A DNA stretch of 64,000 nt from Thermoanaerobacter wiegelii Rt8.B1 (GCF_000147695.2 NC_015958.1:1-64000), one strand, 5' to 3'; shown: positions 49,566 through 59,916, counted from the first letter of the stretch. The notes: generated by a model not told the origin, from the sequence alone. Program-made: numbers and translations.

Positions 49566-51200
49566 TTGATTTTAACGTTATTTGTAGTGGCGGTATTATT
49601 GTTTGTCTTAGCTTATTGGTTGTATGGGAGATGGCAAGAAAAGCTGTATAACTTGGATAACAACAACAAAACTCCCGCTTACGAATTGTACGATGGCATC
49701 GATTACGTACCAACCCATCCAATGATTCTTTTAGGGCACCATTTTTCCAGTATTGCAGGTGCAGGTCCCATAGTTGGACCTATTACAGCTGCTTCCATGT
49801 TTGGTTGGCTTCCTGCTTATTTATGGATTGTGATTGGTTCTATCTTTTTTGGCGGTGTTCATGACATGGGTGCTATTGTAGGTTCCATACGGCACAAAGG
49901 CCTTAGCGTGGGAGAACTGGTAAACCGCTACATAGGTAAACGGGCCAAAGTATTATTCAATGCATTTGCTTGGTTTGCATTAGTGCTGGTGGTGGCGGCT
50001 TTTTTGGAACTGGCAGTTACTTCTTTTGCTGGGGACCCTGCTGTTGCTTTCAGTGCAGTTCTGTATATTGTATTAGCTGTTATTTTCGGCTTGTTGGTGT
50101 ATAAGTACAATTTATCCTTGGGCTGGGTTACTCTTATTATGCTTCCATTTGTGATAGGCGCAATTTTCTGGGGCAACTATTCACCTTTGGTGCAATCTGT
50201 GTTCAAGCTGGATGTTAATACATGGCGGTGGATATTAATTGTCTATATTTCGGTTGCTTCTGTGCTTCCCGTTTGGCTATTACTCCAACCCAGAGATTAT
50301 CTTTCTTCCTGGTTTTTGTATTTGAGTGTGTTTATCGGCACGATAGGCATCTTGTTTGGCGGTAGCAAGTATCCTGTAAACTTAGATGCTTTTAAAGGTT
50401 GGTATGCAGGTGGCAGTAACTACCTATGGCCTATCCTGTTTATTACCATTGCATGTGGCGCCATTAGTGGATTTCACTCTTTGGTGGGCAGTGGAACAAC
50501 GGCAAAACAGTTAAAAAATGAAAAAGATGCCAAGTTTATTGGTTATGGAGGCATGTTATTAGAAGGGGTAGTTGCTGTTATAGCTTTGATTACGATAATA
50601 ATGGCTGGTAAAATTTTGTCTCCTGCTGAAGGTTTACCAGCTAATCCACAGTACACTTACGGCGTCGGTTTTGCTAAGTTTTGGAGTTTATTTGGTTTGC
50701 CAGAAAAAGTTGGTATATCTTTTGGCATGTTTACTATCAATACGTTTATTCTTACTACACTGGATACTGCGACGCGTTTGGGCAGGTATCAGCTTCAAGA
50801 GTTAACCTCAGGTAAACTTGATAAGTATACTGCAACACTCATTACGGTTTTGGCAGCTTTGGTATTAGTATTTATGAAAAGTGGTGAAACTCCAGTTTGG
50901 CAGCTCATTTGGCCGGTATTTGGTTCCGCTAACCAATTAACAGCAGGTCTAGCATTATTAGGCATAACAGCCTACATAATGAAGGGATTGAAAAAACCAG
51001 CCTGGTTTACTGGTTTGCCCATGGTGTTTATGATTGTGACAACTTTAGCAGCATTGATACTGCTAATCAAGGCTAATCTTAGCGGTCCTACACTTCCATT
51101 GGGAATTGTTTCTATAATACTTATTGTGTTGGCTGTTTGGCTGGTTGTGGAAGCTTACCTAGCGTTAATTAAGAAAAAAACAGAGGAGGAGAAGGCATAA
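49566..51200 (+). CDS. cstA: CstA-family carbon starvation / peptide or pyruvate transporter
   Basis: A 544-residue protein with about 15 hydrophobic segments. The CstA signature is in the first 200 residues: LGHHFSSIAGAGPIVGPI, then GVHDMGAIVGSIRHKG and the second-domain GFHSLVGSGTTAKQL. CstA proteins were linked to peptide uptake and related BtsT/CstA to pyruvate uptake. TTG 49566 follows GGAGGG. Codon use appears more G+C-rich than the flanks (many GGC, CTG, GTG), which suggests transfer. A terminator and a group II intron follow. Confidence 0.9.
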   Translation: MILTLFVVAVLLFVLAYWLYGRWQEKLYNLDNNNKTPAYELYDGIDYVPTHPMILLGHHFSSIAGAGPIVGPITAASMFGWLPAYLWIVIGSIFFGGVHDMGAIVGSIRHKGLSVGELVNRYIGKRAKVLFNAFAWFALVLVVAAFLELAVTSFAGDPAVAFSAVLYIVLAVIFGLLVYKYNLSLGWVTLIMLPFVIGAIFWGNYSPLVQSVFKLDVNTWRWILIVYISVASVLPVWLLLQPRDYLSSWFLYLSVFIGTIGILFGGSKYPVNLDAFKGWYAGGSNYLWPILFITIACGAISGFHSLVGSGTTAKQLKNEKDAKFIGYGGMLLEGVVAVIALITIIMAGKILSPAEGLPANPQYTYGVGFAKFWSLFGLPEKVGISFGMFTINTFILTTLDTATRLGRYQLQELTSGKLDKYTATLITVLAALVLVFMKSGETPVWQLIWPVFGSANQLTAGLALLGITAYIMKGLKKPAWFTGLPMVFMIVTTLAALILLIKANLSGPTLPLGIVSIILIVLAVWLVVEAYLALIKKKTEEEKA

Positions 51201-51220
51201 GTAGTATGAATGATATTAAA

Positions 51221-51246
51221 AAAAGAGGCGCTAAACGGCGCCTCTT
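51221..51246 (+). terminator. Terminator hairpin after cstA, target of the intron
   Basis: The arms aagaggcgc and gcgcctctt enclose a short loop, an efficient stem after the cstA stop. The intron begins ten bases beyond it, the arrangement used by group IIC introns, which recognise terminator stems as target sites. The original T-run seems reduced to GGTCTTTGC. Confidence 0.75.
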
Positions 51247-51255
51247 GGTCTTTGC

Positions 51256-53166
51256 GTGCGCCCGGCATGGGCGATAACTAGGCGGTGAAAGTCCGCTGTG
51301 GGCTTGGTAGTGGGAACCACTAGCCAAGAGCAAGGGTGTCCATCGTGAGGTGGAATCTGAAGGAAGCTTAAGGCAAAATCTCGGTCTGATGAACAAGAAC
51401 CAGATAAGAGGCTGAATTGGGATGGATGAGTTTGCGTAACAAAACGAAGTCCAACACTACCCGAATCCCATACAGTAAATCTGGCAGATATATGAGATGA
51501 AAGTTATCGTTCTTACCCGGGGAGGTCTCAAGGATAAGTCATGGAAGTAAAATCTGAAGTGACAACCCATGCAGTGATGTATGGCTGAACCTTGAGAAGT
51601 CAGCAGAGGTCATAGTACTTATCTAGTCATGAATAGATAAGGAAGGACCGAACGTTAGGAGGTTTTGGAAATCTTATGGACTCGAAAGATATGCAGAGAC
51701 TGCAGACAACTCAACAAAGAGGCTATCCGTTGAATAGAGAAATGGAATTTCAAAAGACAACGGAAGTGCATAGTATATCATCGGCGTCGGAAGATGGAAG
51801 AAACGAGGTACAAAGATATACCGGCAAGATGCTTGAAATGATAGTAGAACGAGGGAACATGGAAGCAGCATACAAGCACGTTGTTGCAAATAAAGGAAGC
51901 CATGGAGTCGATGGGATGGGAGTAGATGAACTTCTACCGTATCTCAAAGAAAACTGGGCAACCATAAAACAACAACTGCTGGAGGGGAAATACAAACCAC
52001 AACCAGTGCGAAGAGTAGAAATTCCCAAACCTGATGGAGGAGTAAGACTACTAGGAATACCTACAGTACTAGACAGACTAATACAACAAGCAATAGCCCA
52101 AATACTAAATAAAGTCTACAACCATACATTTTCTGATAGCAGTTATGGATTCAGACCAGGACGCAGTGCAAAAGACGCAATAAAAGCCGCAGAAGCATAC
52201 ATAAATGAAGGATACACGTGGGTTGTAGATATGGACTTAGAAAAGTTCTTTGACAGAGTAAACCACGACATAATAATGTCCAAACTAGAAAAGCGGATAG
52301 GAGATAAAAGGGTACTAAAGTTAATACGAAGATACCTAGAATCAGGAGTAATGATAAACGGAATCAAAGTATCAACAGAAGAAGGGACACCCCAAGGAGG
52401 GCCATTAAGTCCCCTATTAGCAAACATAATGTTGGACGAACTAGACAAAGAACTTGAGAAACGAGGGCATAAATTCTGCCGATATGCAGATGACTGCAAC
52501 ATATACGTAAAAAGCAGGTCTGCAGGAAACAGAGTAATGAAGAGCATAAAGAAATTCATAGAAAGCAAATTAAAACTAAAAGTCAACGAAGCAAAAAGTG
52601 CTGTAGATAGACCATGGAGAAGAAAATTTCTTGGATTTTCATTCTATACAAAAGAAAACGAAGTAAGAATAAGAATCCATGAAAAATCCATCAAAAGGTT
52701 TAAGGAAAAAGTAAGAGAAATAACCAATCGGAACAAGGGAATAAGCATGGAAAACAGAATAAAAAGACTAAATCAAATAACAACAGGATGGGTCAACTAT
52801 TTTGGATTAGCAGACGCGAAAAGCATAATGAAAACCCTTGACGAATGGATAAGGCGAAGACTAAGGGCATGTATATGGAAACAATGGAAGAAGATAAAAA
52901 CGAAGCATGATAACTTAGTAAAACTAGGAGTAGAAGAACAAAAAGCCTGGGAATACGCCAATACAAGGAAAGGCTACTGGAGAATATCCAATAGCCCAAT
53001 CCTAAATAAGACTCTTACAAATAAATACTTTGAAAGCATAGGTTATAAGAGTTTATCCCAAAGATATCTAATTGTACACAATTCCTAATGAACCGCCGTA
53101 TACCGAACGGTACGTACGGTGGTGTGAGAGGACGCTGAATAAAATAATTATTCAGCTCCTACTCGA
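51256..53166 (+). mobile_element. Group IIC intron with its maturase
   Basis: The 5' end GTGCGCCCGGCATGGGCG and the following domain I blocks (aagggtgtccatcgtgagg, ggaatctgaaggaagc, gatgagtttgcgtaacaaaacgaag) match the group IIC type well known from Oceanobacillus and Bacillus halodurans. Domain V is present near 53091-53130 (aaccgccgtataccgaacgg, acgtacggtggtgtgagagg) and domain VI ends about ctactcgat. It is nearly 1.9 kb and lies just after a terminator stem. Both ribozyme ends and the reading frame are intact, so it may be active. Confidence 0.9.
51676..53088 (+). CDS. ltrA: Group II intron reverse transcriptase/maturase
   Basis: A 470-residue intron-encoded protein. The reverse transcriptase domain shows SYGFRPGRSAKDAI, GTPQGGPLSPLLANI and the active-site YADD at residues 270-273 (FCRYADDCNIYV). 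The maturase (GIIM) domain follows, ending with RACIWKQWKKIKTK and a YWRISNSPIL segment. No HNH endonuclease domain is present, which agrees with group IIC, where insertion uses terminator stems and nascent strands. ATG 51676 lies within the intron's domain IV. Confidence 0.94.
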   Translation: MDSKDMQRLQTTQQRGYPLNREMEFQKTTEVHSISSASEDGRNEVQRYTGKMLEMIVERGNMEAAYKHVVANKGSHGVDGMGVDELLPYLKENWATIKQQLLEGKYKPQPVRRVEIPKPDGGVRLLGIPTVLDRLIQQAIAQILNKVYNHTFSDSSYGFRPGRSAKDAIKAAEAYINEGYTWVVDMDLEKFFDRVNHDIIMSKLEKRIGDKRVLKLIRRYLESGVMINGIKVSTEEGTPQGGPLSPLLANIMLDELDKELEKRGHKFCRYADDCNIYVKSRSAGNRVMKSIKKFIESKLKLKVNEAKSAVDRPWRRKFLGFSFYTKENEVRIRIHEKSIKRFKEKVREITNRNKGISMENRIKRLNQITTGWVNYFGLADAKSIMKTLDEWIRRRLRACIWKQWKKIKTKHDNLVKLGVEEQKAWEYANTRKGYWRISNSPILNKTLTNKYFESIGYKSLSQRYLIVHNS

Positions 53167-53201
53167 TTGAATTTTTTAACAATACTACAGGATGTGTAAA
53201 C

Positions 53202-53465
53202 GTGGATCTGAGAGAAATAAAAGACTTTAGCGTCCACCCATCGGCGGATGACCCTGTAAATTTATCAGTAGTATTGAAACATCTTTATGAAAAACATCCC
53301 GAAATCGAGGTTGAAGTTGTGGATTCGAGGAATTTTTTCTTTTTTCTTTATCTGCTCAAATACAATATAAAAGGTGGTAAAACTGCCTGGATAATGGAAG
53401 GCAAAAAAGTTTTTGAAGGTATACCTACCATTGAACAACTTGAACAAATTTTGCAGGCGCATTAA
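53202..53465 (+). CDS. Small thioredoxin-fold-like protein without CxxC
   Basis: An 87-residue protein. The latter half (EVVDSRNFFFFLYLLKYNIKGGKTAWIMEGKKVFEGIPTIEQLEQIL) has the layout of a thioredoxin-like beta-alpha fold end, with G-I/V-P-T and a target-gene style tail, but no CxxC is present. GTG 53202 has only a weak AGGATG ribosome site. It probably belonged to the cstA transcription unit before the intron was inserted. Function unknown. Confidence 0.65.
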   Translation: MDLREIKDFSVHPSADDPVNLSVVLKHLYEKHPEIEVEVVDSRNFFFFLYLLKYNIKGGKTAWIMEGKKVFEGIPTIEQLEQILQAH

Positions 53466-53555
53466 AATATTATTTCAAGGGATTCTGGTTAGTTGTATAA
53501 TTAAATGCAACAGATAAAAAAATAGAAACCATAGTGAAAATCATGTATGATATAG

Positions 53556-54635
<1,080 letters not shown>

Positions 54636-54637
<2 letters not shown>

Positions 54638-54757
54638 GCCCATCTCTTATAAAGTATAGAGCTCGCTCGTGATTTGTCAAGGGGCAGGCTTCGCCTGACT
54701 TAAACCCTTGACAAATTACGACCTTCGCTCAATTTGTTAACTAAGATGGGCTTAAGG
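54636..54757. repeat. Nested palindrome inside the IS30 3' region
   Basis: Outer arms ttaagcccatct and agatgggcttaa enclose a second pair gatttgtcaaggg/cccttgacaaat and a tight inner hairpin caggcttcgcctg. The structure spans about 120 bases after the transposase stop. As RNA it would form one long stem, so it may be a transcription terminator or an inserted palindromic element. Confidence 0.65.
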
Positions 54758-54836
54758 TTATATATGATTTGTCCCAAATCCTATATCTACATGATTTTCA
54801 TTAAGTGTTGCATTTAATATTGCAATTTATAAGAGT

Positions 54837-55028
54837 AAAGATTTTTATGAACTTGAAAAAGGTATCCATGAGCTTTTTCAGAAGGTGTGCAACCAGATTC
54901 TTGGATGGGCATAAGAAGAGTTGGATACGTGTCTAATGAAGGAACGCGACCATAAGACGTGGGAAGTAATAGGATTTAGAGCAAAGCAAGTAGTGAGCGT
55001 CTTTGGTGAATTTACTTATAAAAGACGT
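54837..55028 (+). pseudogene. ISLre2-like transposase fragment
   Basis: The frame reads KDFYELEKGIHELFQKVC, then a TAA (54912-54914), then EELDTCLMKERDHKTWEV and GEFTYKRR. This is the N-terminal region of ISLre2-type transposases. The stop looks like a TTA to TAA change in the WALEEL stretch. The sequence is cut off at about 55028, where an IS110-type fragment in reverse orientation begins. Confidence 0.7.
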
Positions 55029-55378
55029 TTCTCTTGCCATTTCAATCAAGGCATTATATTTCTTCAAAGCCCAATTGTAGCCCTTGCGGGCAAGCTTAGC
55101 AATAGTTTGCACTAAAATCTTCTTATCAGCATCTAAAAACTTGCCATAAAAAAATTTTCAAGAATATACAAAGGGGACTCAGAAGTAATATCAGAAAATA
55201 CCTTATCATAACCGGGAAAGAGCTGACTTACGAAAGCAGAGAGGTGATTTTTATACTTTGCAAAATCATCTGACAACCTAAAATATTGACGGCAAAGGAT
55301 GTTTAAAGACCTATCATGCAAAAATAGCTAAAATCCTTTGAAACGTCAATTCCCACAACAATATTATTGTTTATCATA
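55029..55378 (-). pseudogene. IS110-family transposase fragment
   Basis: On the minus strand ATG 55378, behind GAGGTG, opens with INNNIVVGIDVSKDFSYFC, the RuvC-like DEDD start of IS110 transposases, and stops after 24 codons. Other frames continue it: DDFAKYKNHLSAFVSQLFPG and, nearer the junction, KKILVQTIAKLARKGYNWA. Less than a third of the roughly 400-residue protein remains and the serine-containing C-terminal domain is missing. Confidence 0.75.
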
Positions 55379-55600
55379 AAAAATCACCTCATTTAATGCT
55401 TTTAGAAAGACTTCATAAGTTCCTCCCTACATTACTTGAGTATACAGCCTTGCATATGAAGCGAGGATACCCTAGGGGGCCTCAACTAACCCAATTGTAT
55501 ATACTCAAGGGATGGGCGACGTGCTATTTTGATGAAATAAGCTAGTAGAAGGCTTCCCAGGAGGCATTTATGTCGATGCCACTATCCTATGAGTATTATA
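55379..55600 (-). ncRNA. Candidate bridge-RNA region of the IS110 relic
   Basis: Upstream of the IS110 start, in the place where this family encodes its bridge RNA, lies about 220 bases of non-coding DNA with an inverted repeat cttgagtata (55435-55444) / tatactcaag (55500-55509) enclosing a GC-richer stretch that includes ccctagggggcc. Bridge RNAs fold into loop-bearing stems in just this segment. Assignment is by position and hairpin only. The stretch 55600-55700 before the next gene shows nothing else. Confidence 0.4.
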
Positions 55601-55702
55601 CAACAAAAACTCTTTGCAACACCCCTGGGGCACCTCAAAAGTTAATGTTCGTGTTTATATACTCTTTTGTATCTAAATATATCTTACAAGGAGGTATAAT
55701 AT

Positions 55703-56725
55703 ATGGTAACAGCATTAGTTGTAATTTTAGTACTTATTCTGTTATTGCCATTTGTGGTAAAACAAGTAGAACACAATTTGGAATATTTTTTATTTACAAT
55801 GGGAATTATATCTGTAATTGTGTCAAAACAATTTAGTGCAGAATTGTTTTTCCATATTTTTAAAAATCCACTCATTTACTATATTACTTTGGCAGTTTTG
55901 ATTGCAGGGTTAATTTTTACATTGTTAAAAGAAAAATTGAAAATAGGTGTTGAAAAAGTTGCAGAAAAAATATCTTTGAGGCTTTTCGCATTCATTATAA
56001 TCGTGGTACTTGGGCTCATGTCAAGCATTATTACAGCAATAATTGCCTCTTTGGTTTTGGTTGAGGTCGTAAACTACTTGCCTCTTACTAGAAAAAACAA
56101 AATAAATTTGATTGTCATTGCTTGTTTCTCCATAGGTCTTGGTGCTGTTTTAACGCCTGTAGGAGAGCCATTGGCTACTATTGTTGTATCTAAATTACAC
56201 GCTGACTTTTTTTATCTTGCACGATTAATAGGTATTGATATAATAATTGCAATTTTAGCTCTTGGATTAATAGGAACATTTTTTGCAAAAAGAGAAAGTG
56301 GGATAGGTGAGCCTACAGAAGATGTTGAGGCAGATGAGAATACAAAAGAAGTATTCATTAGAGCTTTTAAAGTATTCGTCTTTATTTTTGCATTAGAGCT
56401 ACTTGGAACAGGTTTTAAGCCTATAATTGATTTATATATTGTTAAAATGAAAAGTGAGCTTTTATACTGGGTAAATACAATTTCCGCAATTGTTGATAAT
56501 GCTACGCTAGCAGCAGCAGAAATTTCTCCATCAATGACGCCGGAACAGATAAGAGCTATTTTAATGGGAATGCTTATTAGTGGAGGAATGTTAATTCCAG
56601 GTAATATTCCAAACATCATTTCAGCGGGAAAATTAAAAATAAAAAGTACAGAATGGGCACGAACTGCTGTTCCTCTAGGTGCAATACTTTTGATAGTGTA
56701 TTATATTGTATTGTTTGTGATCTAA
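55703..56725 (+). CDS. DUF1646-family membrane transporter, copy 2
   Basis: A 340-residue protein nearly identical to the one at 47316, including the same GGAGGTATA ribosome site and the sequence just after the stop (gatctaaataa). Differences are a handful of mostly silent or conservative changes and two extra residues (VEKVAEKISL). It has lost contact with the Mbs-type operon and has IS110 relic DNA upstream, so its own promoter is unclear. Predicted cation antiporter-like. Confidence 0.85.
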   Translation: MVTALVVILVLILLLPFVVKQVEHNLEYFLFTMGIISVIVSKQFSAELFFHIFKNPLIYYITLAVLIAGLIFTLLKEKLKIGVEKVAEKISLRLFAFIIIVVLGLMSSIITAIIASLVLVEVVNYLPLTRKNKINLIVIACFSIGLGAVLTPVGEPLATIVVSKLHADFFYLARLIGIDIIIAILALGLIGTFFAKRESGIGEPTEDVEADENTKEVFIRAFKVFVFIFALELLGTGFKPIIDLYIVKMKSELLYWVNTISAIVDNATLAAAEISPSMTPEQIRAILMGMLISGGMLIPGNIPNIISAGKLKIKSTEWARTAVPLGAILLIVYYIVLFVI

Positions 56726-56747
56726 ATAAATTCAAGTAGGAGTATAC

Positions 56748-56776
56748 TTGACACTTAAATAATTCTCTGATAAAAT
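56748..56776 (+). promoter_or_regulatory. Promoter of tadA
   Basis: TTGACA (56748-56753) and TAAAAT (56771-56776) are 17 bases apart, about 70 bases before the tadA start. Confidence 0.65.
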
Positions 56777-56846
56777 ACCTTTATGCAGAGTACAAATAAA
56801 AAGCCACAGGTTTATTTTGTGGGCATGCATATTTACGGTGGATTGT

Positions 56847-57293
56847 ATGATTAATAGATTCATGGAAGCTGCTATTTTAGAGGCGAAGAAAAGTTACCAA
56901 CTTGGAGAAGTACCTGTTGGAGCTGTTATTGTAAAAGACGGACAAATAATTGGGAAAGGATTCAATCAAAAAGAATCATCAAATGATGCAACAGCTCATG
57001 CGGAAATATTAGCGATAAAAGAAGCTTGTAAAACTCTTGGCAGTTGGAGACTTGATGACTGTAGCATGTATGTGACTTTAGAGCCTTGCCCTATGTGCGC
57101 TGGAGCTATTTTAGAATCCCGCATAAAGAGGGTATATATAGGAGCGGAAAGTGAAAGAACAGGTGCTGCAGGTACAGTAGTTGATATTTTAAATAACAGC
57201 TATTTAGGAAGTAAAACAGAAGTGTATTTTGGAATAATGGAAGAGGAATGCAAAACTCTTTTAAAAGATTTCTTTGAAAATTTAAGGGGATAA
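56847..57293 (+). CDS. tadA: tRNA-specific adenosine deaminase
   Basis: A 148-residue zinc deaminase that converts A34 of tRNA-Arg(ACG) to inosine. Zinc ligands are His51 with catalytic Glu53 (HAE) and Cys81 and Cys84 (PCPMC). The substrate tRNA-Arg(ACG) is encoded at 36217. ATG 56847 has GGTGGA six bases upstream and gives the usual start; the longer in-frame option (56817) has no ribosome site. Two tRNA-Ser genes follow immediately. Confidence 0.95.
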   Translation: MINRFMEAAILEAKKSYQLGEVPVGAVIVKDGQIIGKGFNQKESSNDATAHAEILAIKEACKTLGSWRLDDCSMYVTLEPCPMCAGAILESRIKRVYIGAESERTGAAGTVVDILNNSYLGSKTEVYFGIMEEECKTLLKDFFENLRG

Positions 57294-57297
57294 GTGC

Positions 57298-57388
57298 GGA
57301 GAGATGGCTGAGTGGTCGAAAGCGCTCGCCTCGAAAGCGAGTGGGCGAATTTTTCGCCTCGTGAGTTCGAATCTCACTCTCTCCGCCA
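57298..57388 (+). tRNA. tRNA-Ser (CGA)
   Basis: Acceptor GGAGAGA pairs with TCTCTCC and CCA is encoded. The anticodon stem CTCGC/GCGAG encloses CTCGAAA, giving CGA. The long variable arm (gggcgaatttttcgcc) is typical for serine. It starts four bases after the tadA stop. Confidence 0.97.
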
Positions 57389-57443
57389 TGAAAATTGAAT
57401 AAAAAGGTGGAGTAATTACATGGGTTGAAGTCCAGTAAAACGT

Positions 57444-57537
57444 GGAGAGATGACCGAGTGGACGAAGGTGCACGACTGGAAATCGTGTGTACCCTTTAAA
57501 AGGGGTACCGAGGGTTCGAATCCCTCTCTCTCCGCCA
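57444..57537 (+). tRNA. tRNA-Ser (GGA)
   Basis: Acceptor GGAGAGA pairs with TCTCTCC and CCA is encoded. The stem CACGA/TCGTG encloses CTGGAAA, giving GGA, which can pair with the TCC specifier of the serS T-box. The variable arm (gtaccctttaaaaggggtac) is long. Confidence 0.97.
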
Positions 57538-57554
57538 TGAAAAAGGTAATTCTT

Positions 57555-57827
57555 GGCCGTACTAGATGGGGAGGTAGCGGTGCCCTGTAACCTGCAACCC
57601 GCTATAGCAGGGTCGAATTCCCAGGCTGAGGCCTTACCATTGTAAGGTCTGGCATAAGTAAGTGGCGTTGATACTTGAGTCCTGCGCAACGGAAATTTGC
57701 GAACCCCGTCAGGTCCGGAAGGAAGCAGCGGTAAGCAAACACTTCCGTGTGCCGCAGGGGAGCTTGAGTGGAGCTAACTGCTTATGTAACGCTTATGGTG
57801 GCAGGTCGAAGCTGGGTGTACGGCCTT
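57555..57827 (+). ncRNA. ffs: Signal recognition particle RNA (large bacterial type)
   Basis: The conserved domain IV hairpin gtcaggtccggaaggaagcagc is at about 57708-57730. The ends ggccgtac (57555) and gtacggcc (57818) pair, and the Alu-like domain at the 5' side makes a roughly 270-base RNA of the Bacillus type rather than the short 4.5S type. A T-run follows. Assembles with Ffh for membrane targeting. The window has no ffh. Confidence 0.93.
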
Positions 57828-57956
57828 TTATTTTTGTTCTTTTACTGGAAAATATTTCTTATTATTTTTTATAACTCTTACTTAAAATGTGAAGGCTTTT
57901 AGCCGAAATAAATATATGGAACTTATTCTTACAAAAGAAAAGAGATGGAGGATAGT

Positions 57957-59855
57957 ATGTTTAAAAGATATTATAATACACGGATATTTTTTACTTTATT
58001 TGGAATTTCTGTAATTGTTTACTCATTGTCATTAGCTCATTTTTTGTCAGGGTTTGAAAATAGAGTTTTTATAGGGGGAATAATTTTATTAATTTCGCTG
58101 GGGCTATCGAGTTTTTTATCTAAAAAATTGTCTGAACCTATTAAAAAATTAAACGAAGCTGTTAAAAGGATTTCTCGCGGGGATTTTGATTATCAGTTAA
58201 ATATTACTGATTCAAAAGAGTTTAGGGAACTTTCAGAGAATTTTAATTCCATGGCTAGAGACTTATCTCAAAGTTATAAAAAATTAAAAGAACAGACGGA
58301 AAGTTTAATACAACAAAATGAAGAATTACAGGAGTTTAACGCGGAATTAGAAGCTTCTTACGAGCAGTTAGAGACTTTGACTCATGAATTAGAAATTTCT
58401 GAAAGAAAGTATCGATTGTTAGTAGAAAATATTCGGGATATTTTGTGGGTGACTGATAAAAATTTTATTATTGAATTTGTCAATTCACGAGTTATAAGGT
58501 ATTTAAATTATACTCCTCACGAATTGATAGGAAAAAGCATTTTTGAAATTGTAGATGAAGACAGCAGAGAAATCTTGAAAAACATGATGGAAGGTAAAAT
58601 TAATTTTTCAGAAATCAATTTTAAAAACAAAGAAGGCTTATTGGTTATAACAGAAACCCATGTTAAAAGGCTAAAAATTGATGAAGAAGTGGTAGGCATT
58701 CAAGGCATTTCTCGAGATATTACAGAAATGTATTATGTAAAAAAACAGATAGCTGAAAAGAATAATGAAATATTGGCTATTAGTGATGTAGGAAGGCTAC
58801 TTACATCGGGAAGTGACATAAAAGAGGTATTGAATAACATAGTAGAAAAAGTTGCTGAATTGTTAAATTCACCTTTGTGCACTATAAGAGAATATAATCC
58901 GTATTTTCATAAGTTTGTTTTACTTGTAAAAGGGGGAGAATTAAAAGATTATCCTGTCTATGAAGAAATTAAATTATCAGAAGAGGACATAAATGAATTA
59001 GTAAATCAAAAAGAAATAAAAATAAAAGATGTAGAAGAGTTTTCTCATAGTGAAAAAATAACACCTATTTTTGCAGCTAAAGATGTTTATTCAGTTGTGA
59101 TAGTGCCTTTAATTTTTAGAAATGAAACTAAGGGAATTTTAACAGTTTGGACTGCAGCAAATACGGTCAAAAATATGAGTTTATTGAGATCTATTGCCAG
59201 CGCAGTGTCTGTGGCAATTGAAAATTCCAAACTGTATGACGAGATTAAAAAAGTCTATATAAAGACTATAGAAGCTTTAGCTTATGCAATGGAAGCAAAG
59301 GATTTATATACGAAAGGACATTCTATGAGAGTATCTCAATATGCTGTTTTAATAGGGGAATATATGGGCTTTTCAAGGGAAAAAATAGAACAATTAAGGA
59401 TTGCAGGGATATTACATGATATAGGAAAGATAGGTATATCTGATACTATTCTTCTAAAGAAAGGCAAACTCTCGGAAGAAGAGTATAACGTTATAAAAAG
59501 TCATCCAGAGATATCAAGAAAAATTTTAATGCCTATAGATCTGCCGAAAGAAATATTAGAAGCTATTTCCAAACACCATGAACGATATGATGGGAAAGGT
59601 TATCCTTATGGTTTAAAAGGCGAAGAAATCCCTATAGAAGCAGCAATTCTTGGTGTGGCTGATGCCTTTGATGCAATGACTTCTGATAGAGCTTATAGAA
59701 AAGGAATGACTATTGAAGAAGCAGTAAATGAAATTTTAAGACATAAAGGTACTCAATTTCATCCTGAAATAGTAGATGTATTTATCTCAATTTACATGAA
59801 TGCGAGGCAAAAGCTAGAGGAAGTAAAAAATCAGATATTTGAAAGTGTTTCTTAA
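57957..59855 (+). CDS. Membrane HAMP-PAS-GAF-HD-GYP signalling protein
   Basis: A 632-residue protein: two N-terminal transmembrane helices (about 10-30 and 38-55), a HAMP linker, a coiled coil (about 95-145), a PAS domain (about 150-265), a GAF domain (about 285-415), and an HD-GYP domain (about 430-630) with GHSMRVSQYAVLIGE, GILHDIGKIG, HPEISRKIL, HHERYDGKGYP. HD-GYP domains hydrolyse cyclic di-GMP. ATG 57957 follows GGAGG. The signal sensed is not known. Another HD-GYP protein begins at 63498. Confidence 0.9.
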   Translation: MFKRYYNTRIFFTLFGISVIVYSLSLAHFLSGFENRVFIGGIILLISLGLSSFLSKKLSEPIKKLNEAVKRISRGDFDYQLNITDSKEFRELSENFNSMARDLSQSYKKLKEQTESLIQQNEELQEFNAELEASYEQLETLTHELEISERKYRLLVENIRDILWVTDKNFIIEFVNSRVIRYLNYTPHELIGKSIFEIVDEDSREILKNMMEGKINFSEINFKNKEGLLVITETHVKRLKIDEEVVGIQGISRDITEMYYVKKQIAEKNNEILAISDVGRLLTSGSDIKEVLNNIVEKVAELLNSPLCTIREYNPYFHKFVLLVKGGELKDYPVYEEIKLSEEDINELVNQKEIKIKDVEEFSHSEKITPIFAAKDVYSVVIVPLIFRNETKGILTVWTAANTVKNMSLLRSIASAVSVAIENSKLYDEIKKVYIKTIEALAYAMEAKDLYTKGHSMRVSQYAVLIGEYMGFSREKIEQLRIAGILHDIGKIGISDTILLKKGKLSEEEYNVIKSHPEISRKILMPIDLPKEILEAISKHHERYDGKGYPYGLKGEEIPIEAAILGVADAFDAMTSDRAYRKGMTIEEAVNEILRHKGTQFHPEIVDVFISIYMNARQKLEEVKNQIFESVS

Positions 59856-59916
59856 AATTTTAGATGTAGAAATATATCTTTTTTTTGTTACAATTGAAAA
59901 TAACGAGGTGTTAAAC

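Noticed and set aside
55570-55836. Plus-strand frame of 88 codons before DUF1646 copy 2
   Set aside because: It overlaps the start of the DUF1646 gene in another frame and has no matching family; the transporter frame is clearly the coding one.
57282-57689. Minus-strand frame of 135 codons across 57.3-57.7 kb
   Set aside because: It reads through two tRNA-Ser genes and part of the SRP RNA in reverse; translated tRNA repeats such as FELTRRKIRPLAF are a known artefact.
57662-57874. Plus-strand frame of 70 codons near 57.7 kb
   Set aside because: It is contained mostly in the SRP RNA and has no ribosome site.
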